A stretch of DNA of 64,000 nucleotides from Chloroflexi bacterium bin20 (GCA_002238485.1 MPMG01000002.1:240689-304688), one strand, 5' to 3'. Shown: positions 37,795 to 45,825, counted from the stretch's first letter. Numbers and translations: made by a program. The notes: a model not told the origin generated them from the letters alone.

Positions 37795-37970
37795 GCGGTC
37801 ACCGCGGCTACGCAGGCGAATTCTGCACTTTTCAAACTGGTTGATGGCGCATATTACGACGAATACCGTATCAGCCAGCTCCAGAATCTCATCCGGCTTC
37901 AGCCACCTCGCAGTTATGTCGCCAGCGTCAACTCCTTGCAGAATAGGGAGTGGCGAATGTTGTGGTTAAA
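37715..37970 (+). pseudogene. Broken ORF after the methyltransferase, possibly its restriction partner
   Basis: An ATG at 37715, inside the methyltransferase 3' end, opens a frame reading MTTLDFEYVERQVNRENLLA for about 35 plausible residues. It then degenerates, and plausible protein resumes in the neighbouring frame as ALFKLVDGAYYDEYRISQLQ and continues to the border of a repeat at 37971. One missing base between about 37790 and 37830 would join them. The gene would then be cut by the repeat. Position right behind a type II-like methyltransferase suggests an endonuclease, but no nuclease motif is visible. Confidence 0.45.
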
Positions 37971-38083
37971 GACACCCCCCTCAGTCCCCCCGAAAAGTCG
38001 GGGGGAGGCAACGGCGCGCGCGGATTTCTACGCATGTCGGGGGATGGGGAAAGTCCCCACATACACGAAAATAGACACTCCCC
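37971..38083. repeat. About 113-bp repeat unit containing family A core (copy 2, inverted)
   Basis: The reverse complement matches 20772-20883 almost throughout, from the family A hairpin to the CTATTTTCGTGTATGTGGGG end. It abuts the broken ORF behind the methyltransferase. Confidence 0.8.
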
Positions 38084-38116
38084 AGAATATGCTGCACACC
38101 TTGGCTCGGGAATAGT

Positions 38117-38140
38117 GGCGGGCGACACAAGTATCGCGCC
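38117..38140. repeat. Dispersed repeat family B, copy at 38.1 kb
   Basis: GCGGGCGACACAAGTATCGC is the reverse-oriented family B unit. With the 113-bp repeat it fills the space between the broken ORF and hxlB. Confidence 0.6.
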
Positions 38141-38165
38141 TGCAATGCCCCTCTGCATCTCCCCG

Positions 38166-38726
38166 CTACTCGATATTCGCATGACGCGCATTCATGTCGC
38201 GTTCATCCACGCCCAGCGCTTCTTTCAGCCGTATCACCAGCAGATCGCAGGTCAAGCCCAGGCAGTGCTCAAAGAGCGCGCCCATCACCAAGACAGACTC
38301 GTCGCCGCTGCCACCGTTGGCTTTGAAATTGGTGGCGGGGATGTACACCAGGCTATCCACCGCGTGCGCAATGGGCGAATCCAGATTGCCGCAAATCGCC
38401 GCCAGACTCAGGCCTGTGCCCGCCAGCGATTCGACTGCGCCGACGAGACTGCGCGTGCGTCCCGATGAAGAGCCGACCAACAGCAAATCTCCCCTGCCGA
38501 TGGCTGGCGCGGTGACATCATCGACCACATGCACAGCCAGCCCCAGGTGCATCAGCCGCATGGCAAAGGCGCGCATCTGCAGACCAGTGCGTCCCTTGCC
38601 CGCGATGAACACCCGCCGCGCCGACAAAATCGCTCGCTGCAGCGCATCAATCTGCGCCGGATCGACTCGCTTCAATGCCCCGCCGATATCCGCGAGGATG
38701 GCGTCAATCAACTCGGCTGTGCTCAT
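38166..38726 (-). CDS. hxlB: 6-phospho-3-hexuloisomerase
   Basis: 186 residues from the ATG at 38726. A single SIS domain with RRVFIAGKGRTGLQMRAFAM and GDLLLVGSSSGRTRSLV, both characteristic of the isomerase that turns D-arabino-hex-3-ulose 6-phosphate into fructose 6-phosphate. The gene overlaps hxlA by 23 nt. Together they form the ribulose monophosphate module, which fixes or detoxifies formaldehyde, or in reverse supplies ribulose 5-phosphate. Confidence 0.9.
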   Translation of the reverse strand: MSTAELIDAILADIGGALKRVDPAQIDALQRAILSARRVFIAGKGRTGLQMRAFAMRLMHLGLAVHVVDDVTAPAIGRGDLLLVGSSSGRTRSLVGAVESLAGTGLSLAAICGNLDSPIAHAVDSLVYIPATNFKANGGSGDESVLVMGALFEHCLGLTCDLLVIRLKEALGVDERDMNARHANIE

Positions 38727-39354
38727 GGTTGCGAATCCTCTCGGCGAATCGTCTGGCCATTGTCGCTGGATCGCTGGTCCTGGTGATGGCGCCACCGACG
38801 ATGATGATCTGCGGCAGACAGGGCAAGATCTGCGGAAGCGCGTCCAGTGTAAGGCCGCCGGCGATAGCCAGCTGCGCCTCGGGCAGTTGCCTGTGCAGCT
38901 CTGCCAACAGGGCATACGGAGCGGCTTGTGATGCTTGCAGGTCTTGCGCGCGGTGCAGGCAGAGCGCATCGCAGCCCAAGGCCAGCAGCCGCCGTCCGCG
39001 CATGAGCGGATCCGCCACTTGCATCATGTCCGCCATCACGCGTTTGCCATGTGTCCGTGCAGCCTGCGCGGCGCCGGCAATGGTGGCATCGTTCGCCAGC
39101 CCCAGCACTGTGACGAAATCGGCGCCAGCAGCGAAGGCGATATCCGCTTCCAGGTCGCCGGCGTCCATGATTTTCAGGTCGGCGAGCAGGGTCAGCGCCG
39201 GATACAAAGCGCGGATTTTCCGCACAGCGCGCATGCCTTCGCGGTAGATCAGCGGCGTGCCCACCTCGGCGATATCAATATGCGGACGCGTCTCTGCCAG
39301 AATATCCAGCGCTGCGGAGAGTTCACCATCCAGCGCAAGCTGCAGTTTGAGCAT
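38704..39354 (-). CDS. hxlA: 3-hexulose-6-phosphate synthase
   Basis: 216 residues from the ATG at 39354, with AGGAA upstream. KDPGc-type TIM barrel: MLKLQLALDGE, then DIAEVGTPLIYREGM and LLADLKIMDAGDLEAD, with the D-x-K-x-x-D motif that holds Mg2+ and the substrate phosphate. It condenses formaldehyde with ribulose 5-phosphate. It is divergent from the ribokinase gene across about 300 nt that hold a perfect palindrome at 39501-39520 and repeats. Confidence 0.9.
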   Translation of the reverse strand: MLKLQLALDGELSAALDILAETRPHIDIAEVGTPLIYREGMRAVRKIRALYPALTLLADLKIMDAGDLEADIAFAAGADFVTVLGLANDATIAGAAQAARTHGKRVMADMMQVADPLMRGRRLLALGCDALCLHRAQDLQASQAAPYALLAELHRQLPEAQLAIAGGLTLDALPQILPCLPQIIIVGGAITRTSDPATMARRFAERIRNHEHSRVD

Positions 39355-39500
39355 GGTCGAGATTCCTGTTTCTTGCAACGCTAGTGTATCGGCAGTTTGT
39401 GCGGGCTGCTGCTGTGGCGCAGAGCAATCGGGCGCGCCAAATTCTGGGCATATGAGATCCAAGCCCCATCCCCGACAAGCAGTGTTTACGCTGTACGCCA

Positions 39501-39520
39501 CTTCCTGTGTCTACAGGAAG
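39501..39520. promoter_or_regulatory. Perfect palindrome between hxlA and ribokinase genes (candidate operator)
   Basis: CTTCCTGT-GTCT-ACAGGAAG is an exact 8-bp inverted repeat. It is unlike the dispersed repeat families and sits between two divergent sugar-phosphate genes, which suits a shared regulator site. It could equally be a simple hairpin. Confidence 0.4.
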
Positions 39521-39524
39521 AAAG

Positions 39525-39562
39525 CCCCGCCCTCATTTTGGGGGAGAGGTTTGGCTGGGGGC
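39525..39562. repeat. GC-rich dispersed repeat family C, copy at 39.5 kb
   Basis: CCCCGCCCTCATTTTGGGGG then AGAGGTTTGGCTGGGGG resembles the unit at 19129-19194. Confidence 0.5.
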
Positions 39563-39587
39563 AGCGGGCGACCCATCGGCTCGCTCC
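39563..39587. repeat. Dispersed repeat family B, copy at 39.6 kb
   Basis: GCGGGCGACCCATCGGCTCG directly follows the family C unit. Confidence 0.6.
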
Positions 39588-39651
39588 AACTTCGCAAGCT
39601 GTCCGCTCTGTGGTTACAATACGCACCCAGACTCGAATCAGGGAGGCGCGC

Positions 39652-40557
39652 ATGCCAGCCAAGATTGTCGTCGCGGGCAGTTTCAACACCGACTTGACCT
39701 CGTATATGCAGCGCATGCCACGCCCCGGCGAGACTGTGCATGGCGAGCGCTTCGTCACCGGCGCGGGCGGCAAAGGCAGCAACCAGGCAGTCGCAGCAGC
39801 GCGGCTTGGCGCGGATGTCACGTTCATCGGGCGGCTGGGCAAGGATGTCTTTGCCGAGCTGGCCTACGAGATCTGGGATGCCGAGGGCGTCAACCGCGAT
39901 TATGTGGCGCAAGATGACGAAGTGGCCACCGGAGTCGCGCCGATTTTGGTCGATAGCAGCGGCGAAAACTCTATCGTGGTCGTGCTGGGGGCGAATCTGC
40001 GCGTGCAACCAGCCGATATAGACGCAGCGCGCGACAAAATCGCTGAAGCCGACATCTTGATCGTGCAGCTGGAGATCAACCTGGATATGGTGACCTATGC
40101 GCTGCAGGTGGCGAAGGCGGAAGGCCTAACCACTATTCTTAATCCCGCGCCGGCCGCTGCCTTGCCCGCCGAGACCCTGGCGCTCGCGGATTATCTCACG
40201 CCCAACCAGACAGAACTGGAAGCGCTGGGGGTTGGCGGGGCTGTCGTCGAGGCGGCGCGCTCTTTGTTGACTCGCGACGATCAGACGGCGGTGGTTACCC
40301 TGGGCTCGGCTGGCGCGCAAATCGTGAGCGGCGCAGAAACGGCGCTTGTGCGCAGCTTTGATGTGGATGTGGTAGATACGACTGGCGCGGGCGATGCTTT
40401 TACTGCCGGGCTGGCGGTGGCGCTGGCAGAAGGCGCAGGGCTGGCAGCGGCTGTGCGCTTTGCCAACGCCTCGGCGGCGCTGTGCGTGACCAAGCCTGGC
40501 ACTGCTCGCAGCACGCCATATCGCCACGAAGTCGATGCGCTGCTAGCAGCAGAATAA
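39652..40557 (+). CDS. rbsK: Ribokinase
   Basis: 301 residues from the ATG at 39652 with GGGAGG upstream; the track's longer ORF is a read-through of upstream repeats. PfkB fold: N-terminal GSFNTDLTSYMQRMPRPGET, GAGGKGSNQAVAAARLGADV, and the anion-hole/catalytic DTTGAGDAF near residue 240. It phosphorylates ribose or a close pentose. A TACAAT box lies at 39615-39620. The ribose-type importer 3 is about 7 kb away and may supply its substrate. Confidence 0.9.
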   Translation: MPAKIVVAGSFNTDLTSYMQRMPRPGETVHGERFVTGAGGKGSNQAVAAARLGADVTFIGRLGKDVFAELAYEIWDAEGVNRDYVAQDDEVATGVAPILVDSSGENSIVVVLGANLRVQPADIDAARDKIAEADILIVQLEINLDMVTYALQVAKAEGLTTILNPAPAAALPAETLALADYLTPNQTELEALGVGGAVVEAARSLLTRDDQTAVVTLGSAGAQIVSGAETALVRSFDVDVVDTTGAGDAFTAGLAVALAEGAGLAAAVRFANASAALCVTKPGTARSTPYRHEVDALLAAE

Positions 40558-40572
40558 TGCCACGCGTACTTT

Positions 40573-40604
40573 GTCCCCGACTTTTCGGGGGGAACCGAGG
40601 GGAG
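40573..40604. repeat. Dispersed palindromic repeat family A, copy at 40.6 kb
   Basis: CCCCGACTTTTCGGGGGGAA then CCGAGGGGAG, immediately followed by a family B unit. Confidence 0.7.
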
Positions 40605-40605
40605 T

Positions 40606-40632
40606 GCGGGCGACCCAATGGCTCGCCCCTAC
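40606..40632. repeat. Dispersed repeat family B, copy at 40.6 kb
   Basis: GGGCGACCCAATGGCTCGCC core; the 27 bases are identical to the copy at 58288-58314. Confidence 0.85.
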
Positions 40633-40665
40633 AGAAACCGCGGGGGTCAGAGAGGAAAACGGGAT

Positions 40666-41397
40666 ATGGCCAGCAATCTATGCGGCAAAGTCGTCATTAT
40701 CACCGGCGCGAGCAGTGGCATCGGCGCGGCGCTGGCACGAGCCTTGTCCGGGGCGGGCTGTCGCTTGACGTTGGCGGCGCGTTCACTGGACAAATTGCAG
40801 GCCCTGGCGGAGGAATTGCCTGGCGAGACGCTGGTCCTTCGCGCCGATATGCTGCAAGCACCCGATATCGAGAATATGGTGAGACGCACCCAAGAACGAT
40901 TCGGCGCTGTAGATGTACTCTGCGCCAACGCCGGCATCTTCATCCAGGGCGACTTCGCCGATTATGACATGGACGCCGTGAGCGACATGCTGCGCATCAA
41001 TATCGAGGGGGTGCTGCGCTGCGCCCACGCCGTCATCCCCATCATGCGCGATCAGTCCAGCGGCGATATCCTCGTCACCAGTTCCATCGCCGGGCATGCC
41101 GAGCTGCATCGCGGTCCAGCCTACGGCGCGACCAAACACGCCATAGAAACCATCGTCAACACGTTGCGGCGACAATTGGCGGGCTCGGGCATCCGCGTGA
41201 TGTCTCTGGCCCCGGGCAAAGTGGCAAACGAGCTGTGGGGTTATGAAGACGCGGCAGAAATCGAGCGGCTGTCGGTGGCTGAGGGCGGCTGGCTGCGCTC
41301 GGACGATGTGGCGGCGGCGGGATTGTTCATGCTCAGCCGTCCCCGCCATGTGACCGTGCGCACCGTGGTGATGGTGCCGCGTCATCAAGAAGCCTGA
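40666..41397 (+). CDS. Short-chain dehydrogenase/reductase (SDR)
   Basis: 243 residues from the ATG at 40666, with AGAGGAAA upstream. Classical SDR: cofactor motif TGASSGIG, NAG (CANAG), catalytic serine in TSSIAG and YGATK. Its stop codon overlaps the start of the NamZ-like gene (TGATG), so they are co-translated. It reduces or oxidises a hydroxyl group, perhaps on a sugar, but the family is too broad to say more. Confidence 0.9.
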   Translation: MASNLCGKVVIITGASSGIGAALARALSGAGCRLTLAARSLDKLQALAEELPGETLVLRADMLQAPDIENMVRRTQERFGAVDVLCANAGIFIQGDFADYDMDAVSDMLRINIEGVLRCAHAVIPIMRDQSSGDILVTSSIAGHAELHRGPAYGATKHAIETIVNTLRRQLAGSGIRVMSLAPGKVANELWGYEDAAEIERLSVAEGGWLRSDDVAAAGLFMLSRPRHVTVRTVVMVPRHQEA

Positions 41398-42566
41398 TGA
41401 CAAAAACGGCTGTGGTTACGCTGGGGCTGGAAGTCTTTCTGCGTGAGCGCCTCGATCTGGTTGCTGGCAAGCGAGCGGCGCTCTTGGCTTGTCCCAGCAG
41501 CATCGACAGCCAGTTGCGCAGCAGCCTGGAACGTCTGCGCGCCGAGCCCGCCGTCAATTTGGTCGCGCTCTTTGGTCCCGAGCATGGCCTGCGCGGCGAT
41601 GCCCAAGCGGGCAGTCCTGTGCAAAATGCTCGCGACTCGCTCACGAGCCTGCCTGTGCACAGCCTGTATGGAACGACGCACAAGCCCAGTCCCGAAATGC
41701 TGCGCGGCATTGATGTCATACTCATCGACCTGCCCGATGGCGGCGTGCGCTTCTATACCTACCTGGCTACGGCGCTGAATGTCCTGCGGGCAGCGGCGGA
41801 TGCTGGAATCGAGGTTGTGCTGCTGGATCGTCCAGCGCCCCTGGGTGGCGCGCGCGTTGAAGGACCTCTCCTGCGCAGAGCCTGGCGCTCTTTCGTCGGC
41901 CCCTTCGAGCTGCCCGTCCGTTATGGCATGACCATGGGCGAGGTGGCGCAACTGGTCAACGCGGCAGAGATTGGCTGCGCCCTGACGATTGTGCCCATGC
42001 GCGGCTGGCGGCGGGATATGAGCTACGCTGACACCGGGCTGCCATTTGTGCCCTCATCGCCCAATCTGCCCACGTTGGAAGCCATGCTGCTGTACCCCGG
42101 CGCCTGCCTGGTCGAAGGCACGAATTTGTCCGAGGCGCGCGGCACGACCAAGCCTTTTGAATACTTCGGCGCGCCCTGGATTAACGCCGAAACGTTGGCT
42201 GTAGCGCTGAATGGGCTGGGTTTGGCCGGTCTGCGCTTCCGTCCCGTCTACTTCGTGCCCACCTTCAGCAAGCATCAAGGCGAGCTTTGCGCTGGCGTGC
42301 AGATCTACATGCTCGACCGCGAAGCCTGTCAGCCAGTCGCCGCCATGCTGCAGGTGCTTGCTGCGATCAAAATGCGTTATGCGGATGACTTTGCCTGGCG
42401 CGAATCTTGGCAAGCCGCCGCGCCACCGCCCATCGACTTGCTCTATGGCAGTGACGATTTGCGGCTCGCCATCGACGCGGGGCGGCCTGTGGACGAGTTG
42501 ATCGCTGGCTGGGCAGATGACCTGCGCGCATTCGAGGCGCTGTGGGCGCAGCATTTGCTGTATTGA
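41397..42566 (+). CDS. NamZ/DUF1343-family protein (exo-beta-N-acetylmuramidase type)
   Basis: 389 residues. Family hallmarks are present: LVALFGPEHGLRGDAQAG, IDLPDGGVRFYTYLATA, LLDRPAPLGG, and EGTNLSEARGTTKPFEYFGAPW. Characterised members release terminal N-acetylmuramic acid from peptidoglycan fragments. There is no signal peptide, so it would act in the cytoplasm on imported muropeptides or related sugars. It is coupled to the upstream SDR. Family certain, exact substrate inferred. Confidence 0.85.
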   Translation: MTKTAVVTLGLEVFLRERLDLVAGKRAALLACPSSIDSQLRSSLERLRAEPAVNLVALFGPEHGLRGDAQAGSPVQNARDSLTSLPVHSLYGTTHKPSPEMLRGIDVILIDLPDGGVRFYTYLATALNVLRAAADAGIEVVLLDRPAPLGGARVEGPLLRRAWRSFVGPFELPVRYGMTMGEVAQLVNAAEIGCALTIVPMRGWRRDMSYADTGLPFVPSSPNLPTLEAMLLYPGACLVEGTNLSEARGTTKPFEYFGAPWINAETLAVALNGLGLAGLRFRPVYFVPTFSKHQGELCAGVQIYMLDREACQPVAAMLQVLAAIKMRYADDFAWRESWQAAAPPPIDLLYGSDDLRLAIDAGRPVDELIAGWADDLRAFEALWAQHLLY

Positions 42567-42614
42567 GGATGGGTAGGGAAAGTAATCAAAGTCAGCTGGC
42601 AACAGAAACGGCCT

Positions 42615-43226
42615 CTAGGTGTTATACCTGCGCACAAGTCCCGGTTCGCTGTGATAGTCTTCTGGTAGCGCCACGCGACTTAGATAGAATGCGAAACGGC
42701 TACTGAGATGCTCGAGGTAAGGGCTACGCAGTCGGCAGCGTCTGTGCGTCTCGCCGAGTTCAATCCGTTTGTAGAGTTCGCCAGTTGGCACAGAAAAGTA
42801 TCGTTTGAAGTCGATGACAAGTTCATCGATTCCCTGTTCTTGCAGGTCGAGACTACTCTCCACTTTGGAAAAGAATTGATAGCGTTCATCTTTGTTTTGC
42901 TTGACTCTGCGCCAGATTCTAGATTTGTCGGTGTTTTTGGAACCGTCGACAGCGATGATTTGCCTTGCTGCGGAGATGGCAGGCATCGCTTCGCACAAGA
43001 GAATGCTGGGTATCGTTCTGTCACGCGCATCGGGCTTCGTTCTCGAATTGAAGTCCCAGTCGAGGTCGCAATCTTGCGAAAGAACATAGGCAAAAGCGTG
43101 ATTGCGCCGTATGGCACGGGGCGATTCTTGAGCGATGGTGTGCAATTCTACGAACAACTGTACAACATTGGACAGCAATTCACCTTGCCGCAAAGCCGAC
43201 TCGGGCACGGATTTGGCGTAGATCAT
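42615..43226 (-). CDS. Unknown protein, third gene of the TIGR04255 cassette
   Basis: 203 residues. The ATG overlaps the preceding gene's stop (ATGA). N-terminal half has LRQGELLSNVVQLF and VLSQDCDLDWDF; the rest is charged and helical. No signal or membrane span and no family that I can name. GC is low here (about 43% in the 60-base line at 42781) compared with flanking genes. Coupling to the two upstream genes implies a shared function. Confidence 0.75.
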   Translation of the reverse strand: MIYAKSVPESALRQGELLSNVVQLFVELHTIAQESPRAIRRNHAFAYVLSQDCDLDWDFNSRTKPDARDRTIPSILLCEAMPAISAARQIIAVDGSKNTDKSRIWRRVKQNKDERYQFFSKVESSLDLQEQGIDELVIDFKRYFSVPTGELYKRIELGETHRRCRLRSPYLEHLSSRFAFYLSRVALPEDYHSEPGLVRRYNT

Positions 43227-43777
43227 ACGCGCTCAGCGGTTTCCTCATATTCGTCCCAGTCGATTTGCCACGCCGGAGCAGGTTCGTTGCCGGTAACTGT
43301 CACGGAAACTGGAGTCAGCTTTACACCGCTGTCAGCGCCTTTGCCTCGGGTGGCATAGGCCTGCAAGTTGCGAATGTCATTGCAAGTCCCAAGCAAATCG
43401 CCAAACCCCCACTTGGGCAGCGTAGGCAGTTCCATGCCCAGTTCAAATGCGCCGTCCAACCTGTCTCGGTCTATGAATCGCATAGCGATCAAAGCCAGCG
43501 CCGCGCGTTTCGTTATGTCTTCCAATTCGCGATTCAAGCCGAGCAATTGCGAGCGATGACCCAAGATGATCAGATAACGAAATAGCAGGCTTTCCAGCGA
43601 ATCCGCTATGTCAATAATTTGCCGATCCGCCTCTGTCGTCATCAAGTCGGCGCTGGTGGCAATCGTTTGATCATGTGGCTGGCTCTGGACCCATGGCCGT
43701 GTGTAAGGGATCAAGGATGCACCAGCGGAAGAAGTTTCTGTTGAGTATGTTGAATTCACTTGCGCGGCTAATGACAT
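43223..43777 (-). CDS. Unknown protein, second gene of the TIGR04255 cassette
   Basis: 184 residues from the ATG at 43777, which has a textbook GCGGAGGT upstream; the track's longer start lacks this. The gene then overlaps the 3' end of the TIGR04255-like gene by 107 nt in another frame. A polar N-terminal tail of about 45 residues precedes a helical domain (DIADSLESLLFRYLIILGHR). An alternative ATG at 43642 would avoid the overlap but has no RBS. No known domain recognised. Confidence 0.75.
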   Translation of the reverse strand: MSLAAQVNSTYSTETSSAGASLIPYTRPWVQSQPHDQTIATSADLMTTEADRQIIDIADSLESLLFRYLIILGHRSQLLGLNRELEDITKRAALALIAMRFIDRDRLDGAFELGMELPTLPKWGFGDLLGTCNDIRNLQAYATRGKGADSGVKLTPVSVTVTGNEPAPAWQIDWDEYEETAERV

Positions 43778-44492
43778 TGTTGACCTCCGCAGGAACTTCG
43801 TCGCTTGTAAACAAGTCATTATCTAGCAAAAACACCAAGTCGCTGTCTTGCGATTCGCTGGCGTGGGCTAGCCCATGACTAACGCGGATAAAGTCGCCGG
43901 CCGCGTTCATGCTTAGGGAAAATACGCCATTCTGCTCCACGATCTCAGGCTCGTAGTCAGGAAGTCCCAGTGGTCCCAGTACCTGCGGCGCAATCAAGTC
44001 CCGCCAAGGCACATTCGCAAGCTCCATTGCATTTCGGTCTATAGCATTCTGATACCGCAAACCCAGCCTGCTGATAGAGTCGGGCGCATAAACCGAAATG
44101 AGCGCATGAACCATTTTTTCCAAATGCTCACGAAAGTCTTCCCACCGTCGGTATGTCCGCGTCTGTAGAGCCACAAAATCTCGCGCTAAAGTGATAGTCC
44201 AGTTCTTGTCTTTGCTCAAGAATTGATATCTTCGTCTATCTGAAGCAATCAGCACTTGTCTCAGATCTTGTGGGATCAACTCCGCTATAGCAGGAGGCAA
44301 TGGAATATCATCGCTTTCCGCTGCCGCTTGAAACAGCGGAAAGTCACTGCGTATTTTATCCTGAAAGGCGGCGGGCAGAGCCGATTCTATCGACAGTATC
44401 GGCGGAAACATGAGTTGGCAGATAACCGACTGCAAGGGATTATTGCGATAGATCACCCGCTCGACGTCAGAAAACAAGTTCTGGAAGTGCAA
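43671..44492 (-). CDS. TIGR04255-type sporadically distributed protein
   Basis: 273 residues, TTG start with GAGG upstream and a TATACT box at 44522-44527. The N-terminus IYRNNPLQSVICQLMFPPIL followed by a FQDKIRSDFPLF segment, the central WTITLARDFVALQTRTYRRWEDF and the C-terminal NRNFFRWCILDPLHTAMG match my memory of the TIGR04255 family, whose function is not known. It leads a three-gene operon with AT-richer composition (40-50% GC in two hand-counted lines, 67% in one line of sbcD). Confidence 0.75.
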   Translation of the reverse strand: MHFQNLFSDVERVIYRNNPLQSVICQLMFPPILSIESALPAAFQDKIRSDFPLFQAAAESDDIPLPPAIAELIPQDLRQVLIASDRRRYQFLSKDKNWTITLARDFVALQTRTYRRWEDFREHLEKMVHALISVYAPDSISRLGLRYQNAIDRNAMELANVPWRDLIAPQVLGPLGLPDYEPEIVEQNGVFSLSMNAAGDFIRVSHGLAHASESQDSDLVFLLDNDLFTSDEVPAEVNNVISRASEFNILNRNFFRWCILDPLHTAMGPEPAT

Positions 44493-44574
44493 TGATTTGC
44501 CTCACTATGGCGATTGATACGAGTATACACACGCTATGTAATTTGCGCATTAGAGATTTTAAGTTAGTCAAAAC

Positions 44575-45816
44575 TCACCGTCTCCGCATGATATCCTCAG
44601 CCAGGGTCAGCAGTTCGTCGCGGCGGCTCGCATCCACATCACGGCTTTCGAAGTAGCGCGCGAGCAACTGCAGCGGACTGAGTTCTTCTGCGCTTTTGCC
44701 CAGCCGGGCGCGCGTGCTCCGCTCTATATCTTTGCGCAAGCCCGCCATGTGAAAAAGGCCCGACCGTCGCAGCGCCCGATGAATCTGCCCTTCGTTCAGC
44801 AGCGTCTCGCTTTCGGGAGTCAGCGCAATGTGCAGCCGCAGCACAGCATCGCGCAACTCTTGCGCTTCCAGCGCTGCCAGCACAGACTGGGTCGGGTCGA
44901 GGCTATCGCGGCAATCGACCTCGATAGTCAGCAGCTTGCGCGCATTCAGTTGCACGAATTGCCAGTCGGCCCGCCCGCGCCGCAGCTCTACCCAGCAGAA
45001 GCCCTTGGCCGCGCCTTCTTCGCCAAAGTCGATGCGCTCGATGCTGCCGCTATAGACCACTGGCGGCCAGTCGGCCTGCCCATGAGTCAGATTCTGGTGC
45101 TGATGGATATGCCCCAGCGCGACATAATCCCAGCCCGCATCGGCAATGCAGTCCAGCCCCACCGCCACATCGCGCCCCAGCATGACGCCGCGTTCGCTGC
45201 CCCACATTGCGCCTTCCAGCGAAAAATGCCCAGCCAGGAGCTTTGGCGCATCGTCATTTGCCAAAGTCTGTGCTTGCTGCGCCAGCGCTGTCAATTGCTC
45301 GATCAGCGCCAGCTTCAGGGCTTCGTCCTGTTCGGCAATAGTCAGACCGCGCATGTCCTCATGTGCCAGCAGCCGCGCGCGCATGGGATAAGGCGCTGCG
45401 CCCAGCACGATATCGCCGCGCCGGGTGCCGATGCGCCGCGTCTCATAATCCTGCGCCACCCAGATGCCAGCCAGCGCCAGTGTGTCAAATATCTCGATGC
45501 TGGAGGCTTTGGCGGCATTCAAGGGCAGGTCGTGATTGCCCGCCAGCAGCAGAGTCGGCGCAAGCTGCGATAGCCGCAAGACTCGCTCGGCGAATTCGCG
45601 CTGGATGGTCGGGTTGGGGCTGCGCGTGCGGAAGGCATCGCCAGCAAAAACAACCAGATCCACCTCGCGGGCTTCGGCAAAGTCGATCATGTCGTCCAGC
45701 CGCGCCAGAAAGTCGACGATGCGGCTGCTGATGCCATGCTGGGGGTCGGTCTTGCCGAAGTTGGCCATGCCGACATGCACATCGGCGAAATGCAAAACGC
45801 GAATAGGCGGCTTCAT
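44575..45816 (-). CDS. sbcD: DNA double-strand-break nuclease subunit SbcD (Mre11-like)
   Basis: 413 residues. Metallophosphoesterase motifs in order: FADVHVG, VFAGDAF, AGNHDLP, AGHFSLEG and ALGHIHQH, supplying the Mn2+ ligands and catalytic histidine. It normally pairs with the SMC-like ATPase SbcC, which is usually encoded just downstream. Here the next gene downstream is the TIGR04255 cassette and no sbcC is present. Start ATG 9 nt after the upstream hypothetical gene. Confidence 0.92.
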   Translation of the reverse strand: MKPPIRVLHFADVHVGMANFGKTDPQHGISSRIVDFLARLDDMIDFAEAREVDLVVFAGDAFRTRSPNPTIQREFAERVLRLSQLAPTLLLAGNHDLPLNAAKASSIEIFDTLALAGIWVAQDYETRRIGTRRGDIVLGAAPYPMRARLLAHEDMRGLTIAEQDEALKLALIEQLTALAQQAQTLANDDAPKLLAGHFSLEGAMWGSERGVMLGRDVAVGLDCIADAGWDYVALGHIHQHQNLTHGQADWPPVVYSGSIERIDFGEEGAAKGFCWVELRRGRADWQFVQLNARKLLTIEVDCRDSLDPTQSVLAALEAQELRDAVLRLHIALTPESETLLNEGQIHRALRRSGLFHMAGLRKDIERSTRARLGKSAEELSPLQLLARYFESRDVDASRRDELLTLAEDIMRRR

Positions 45817-45825
45817 GCGCCGCGC

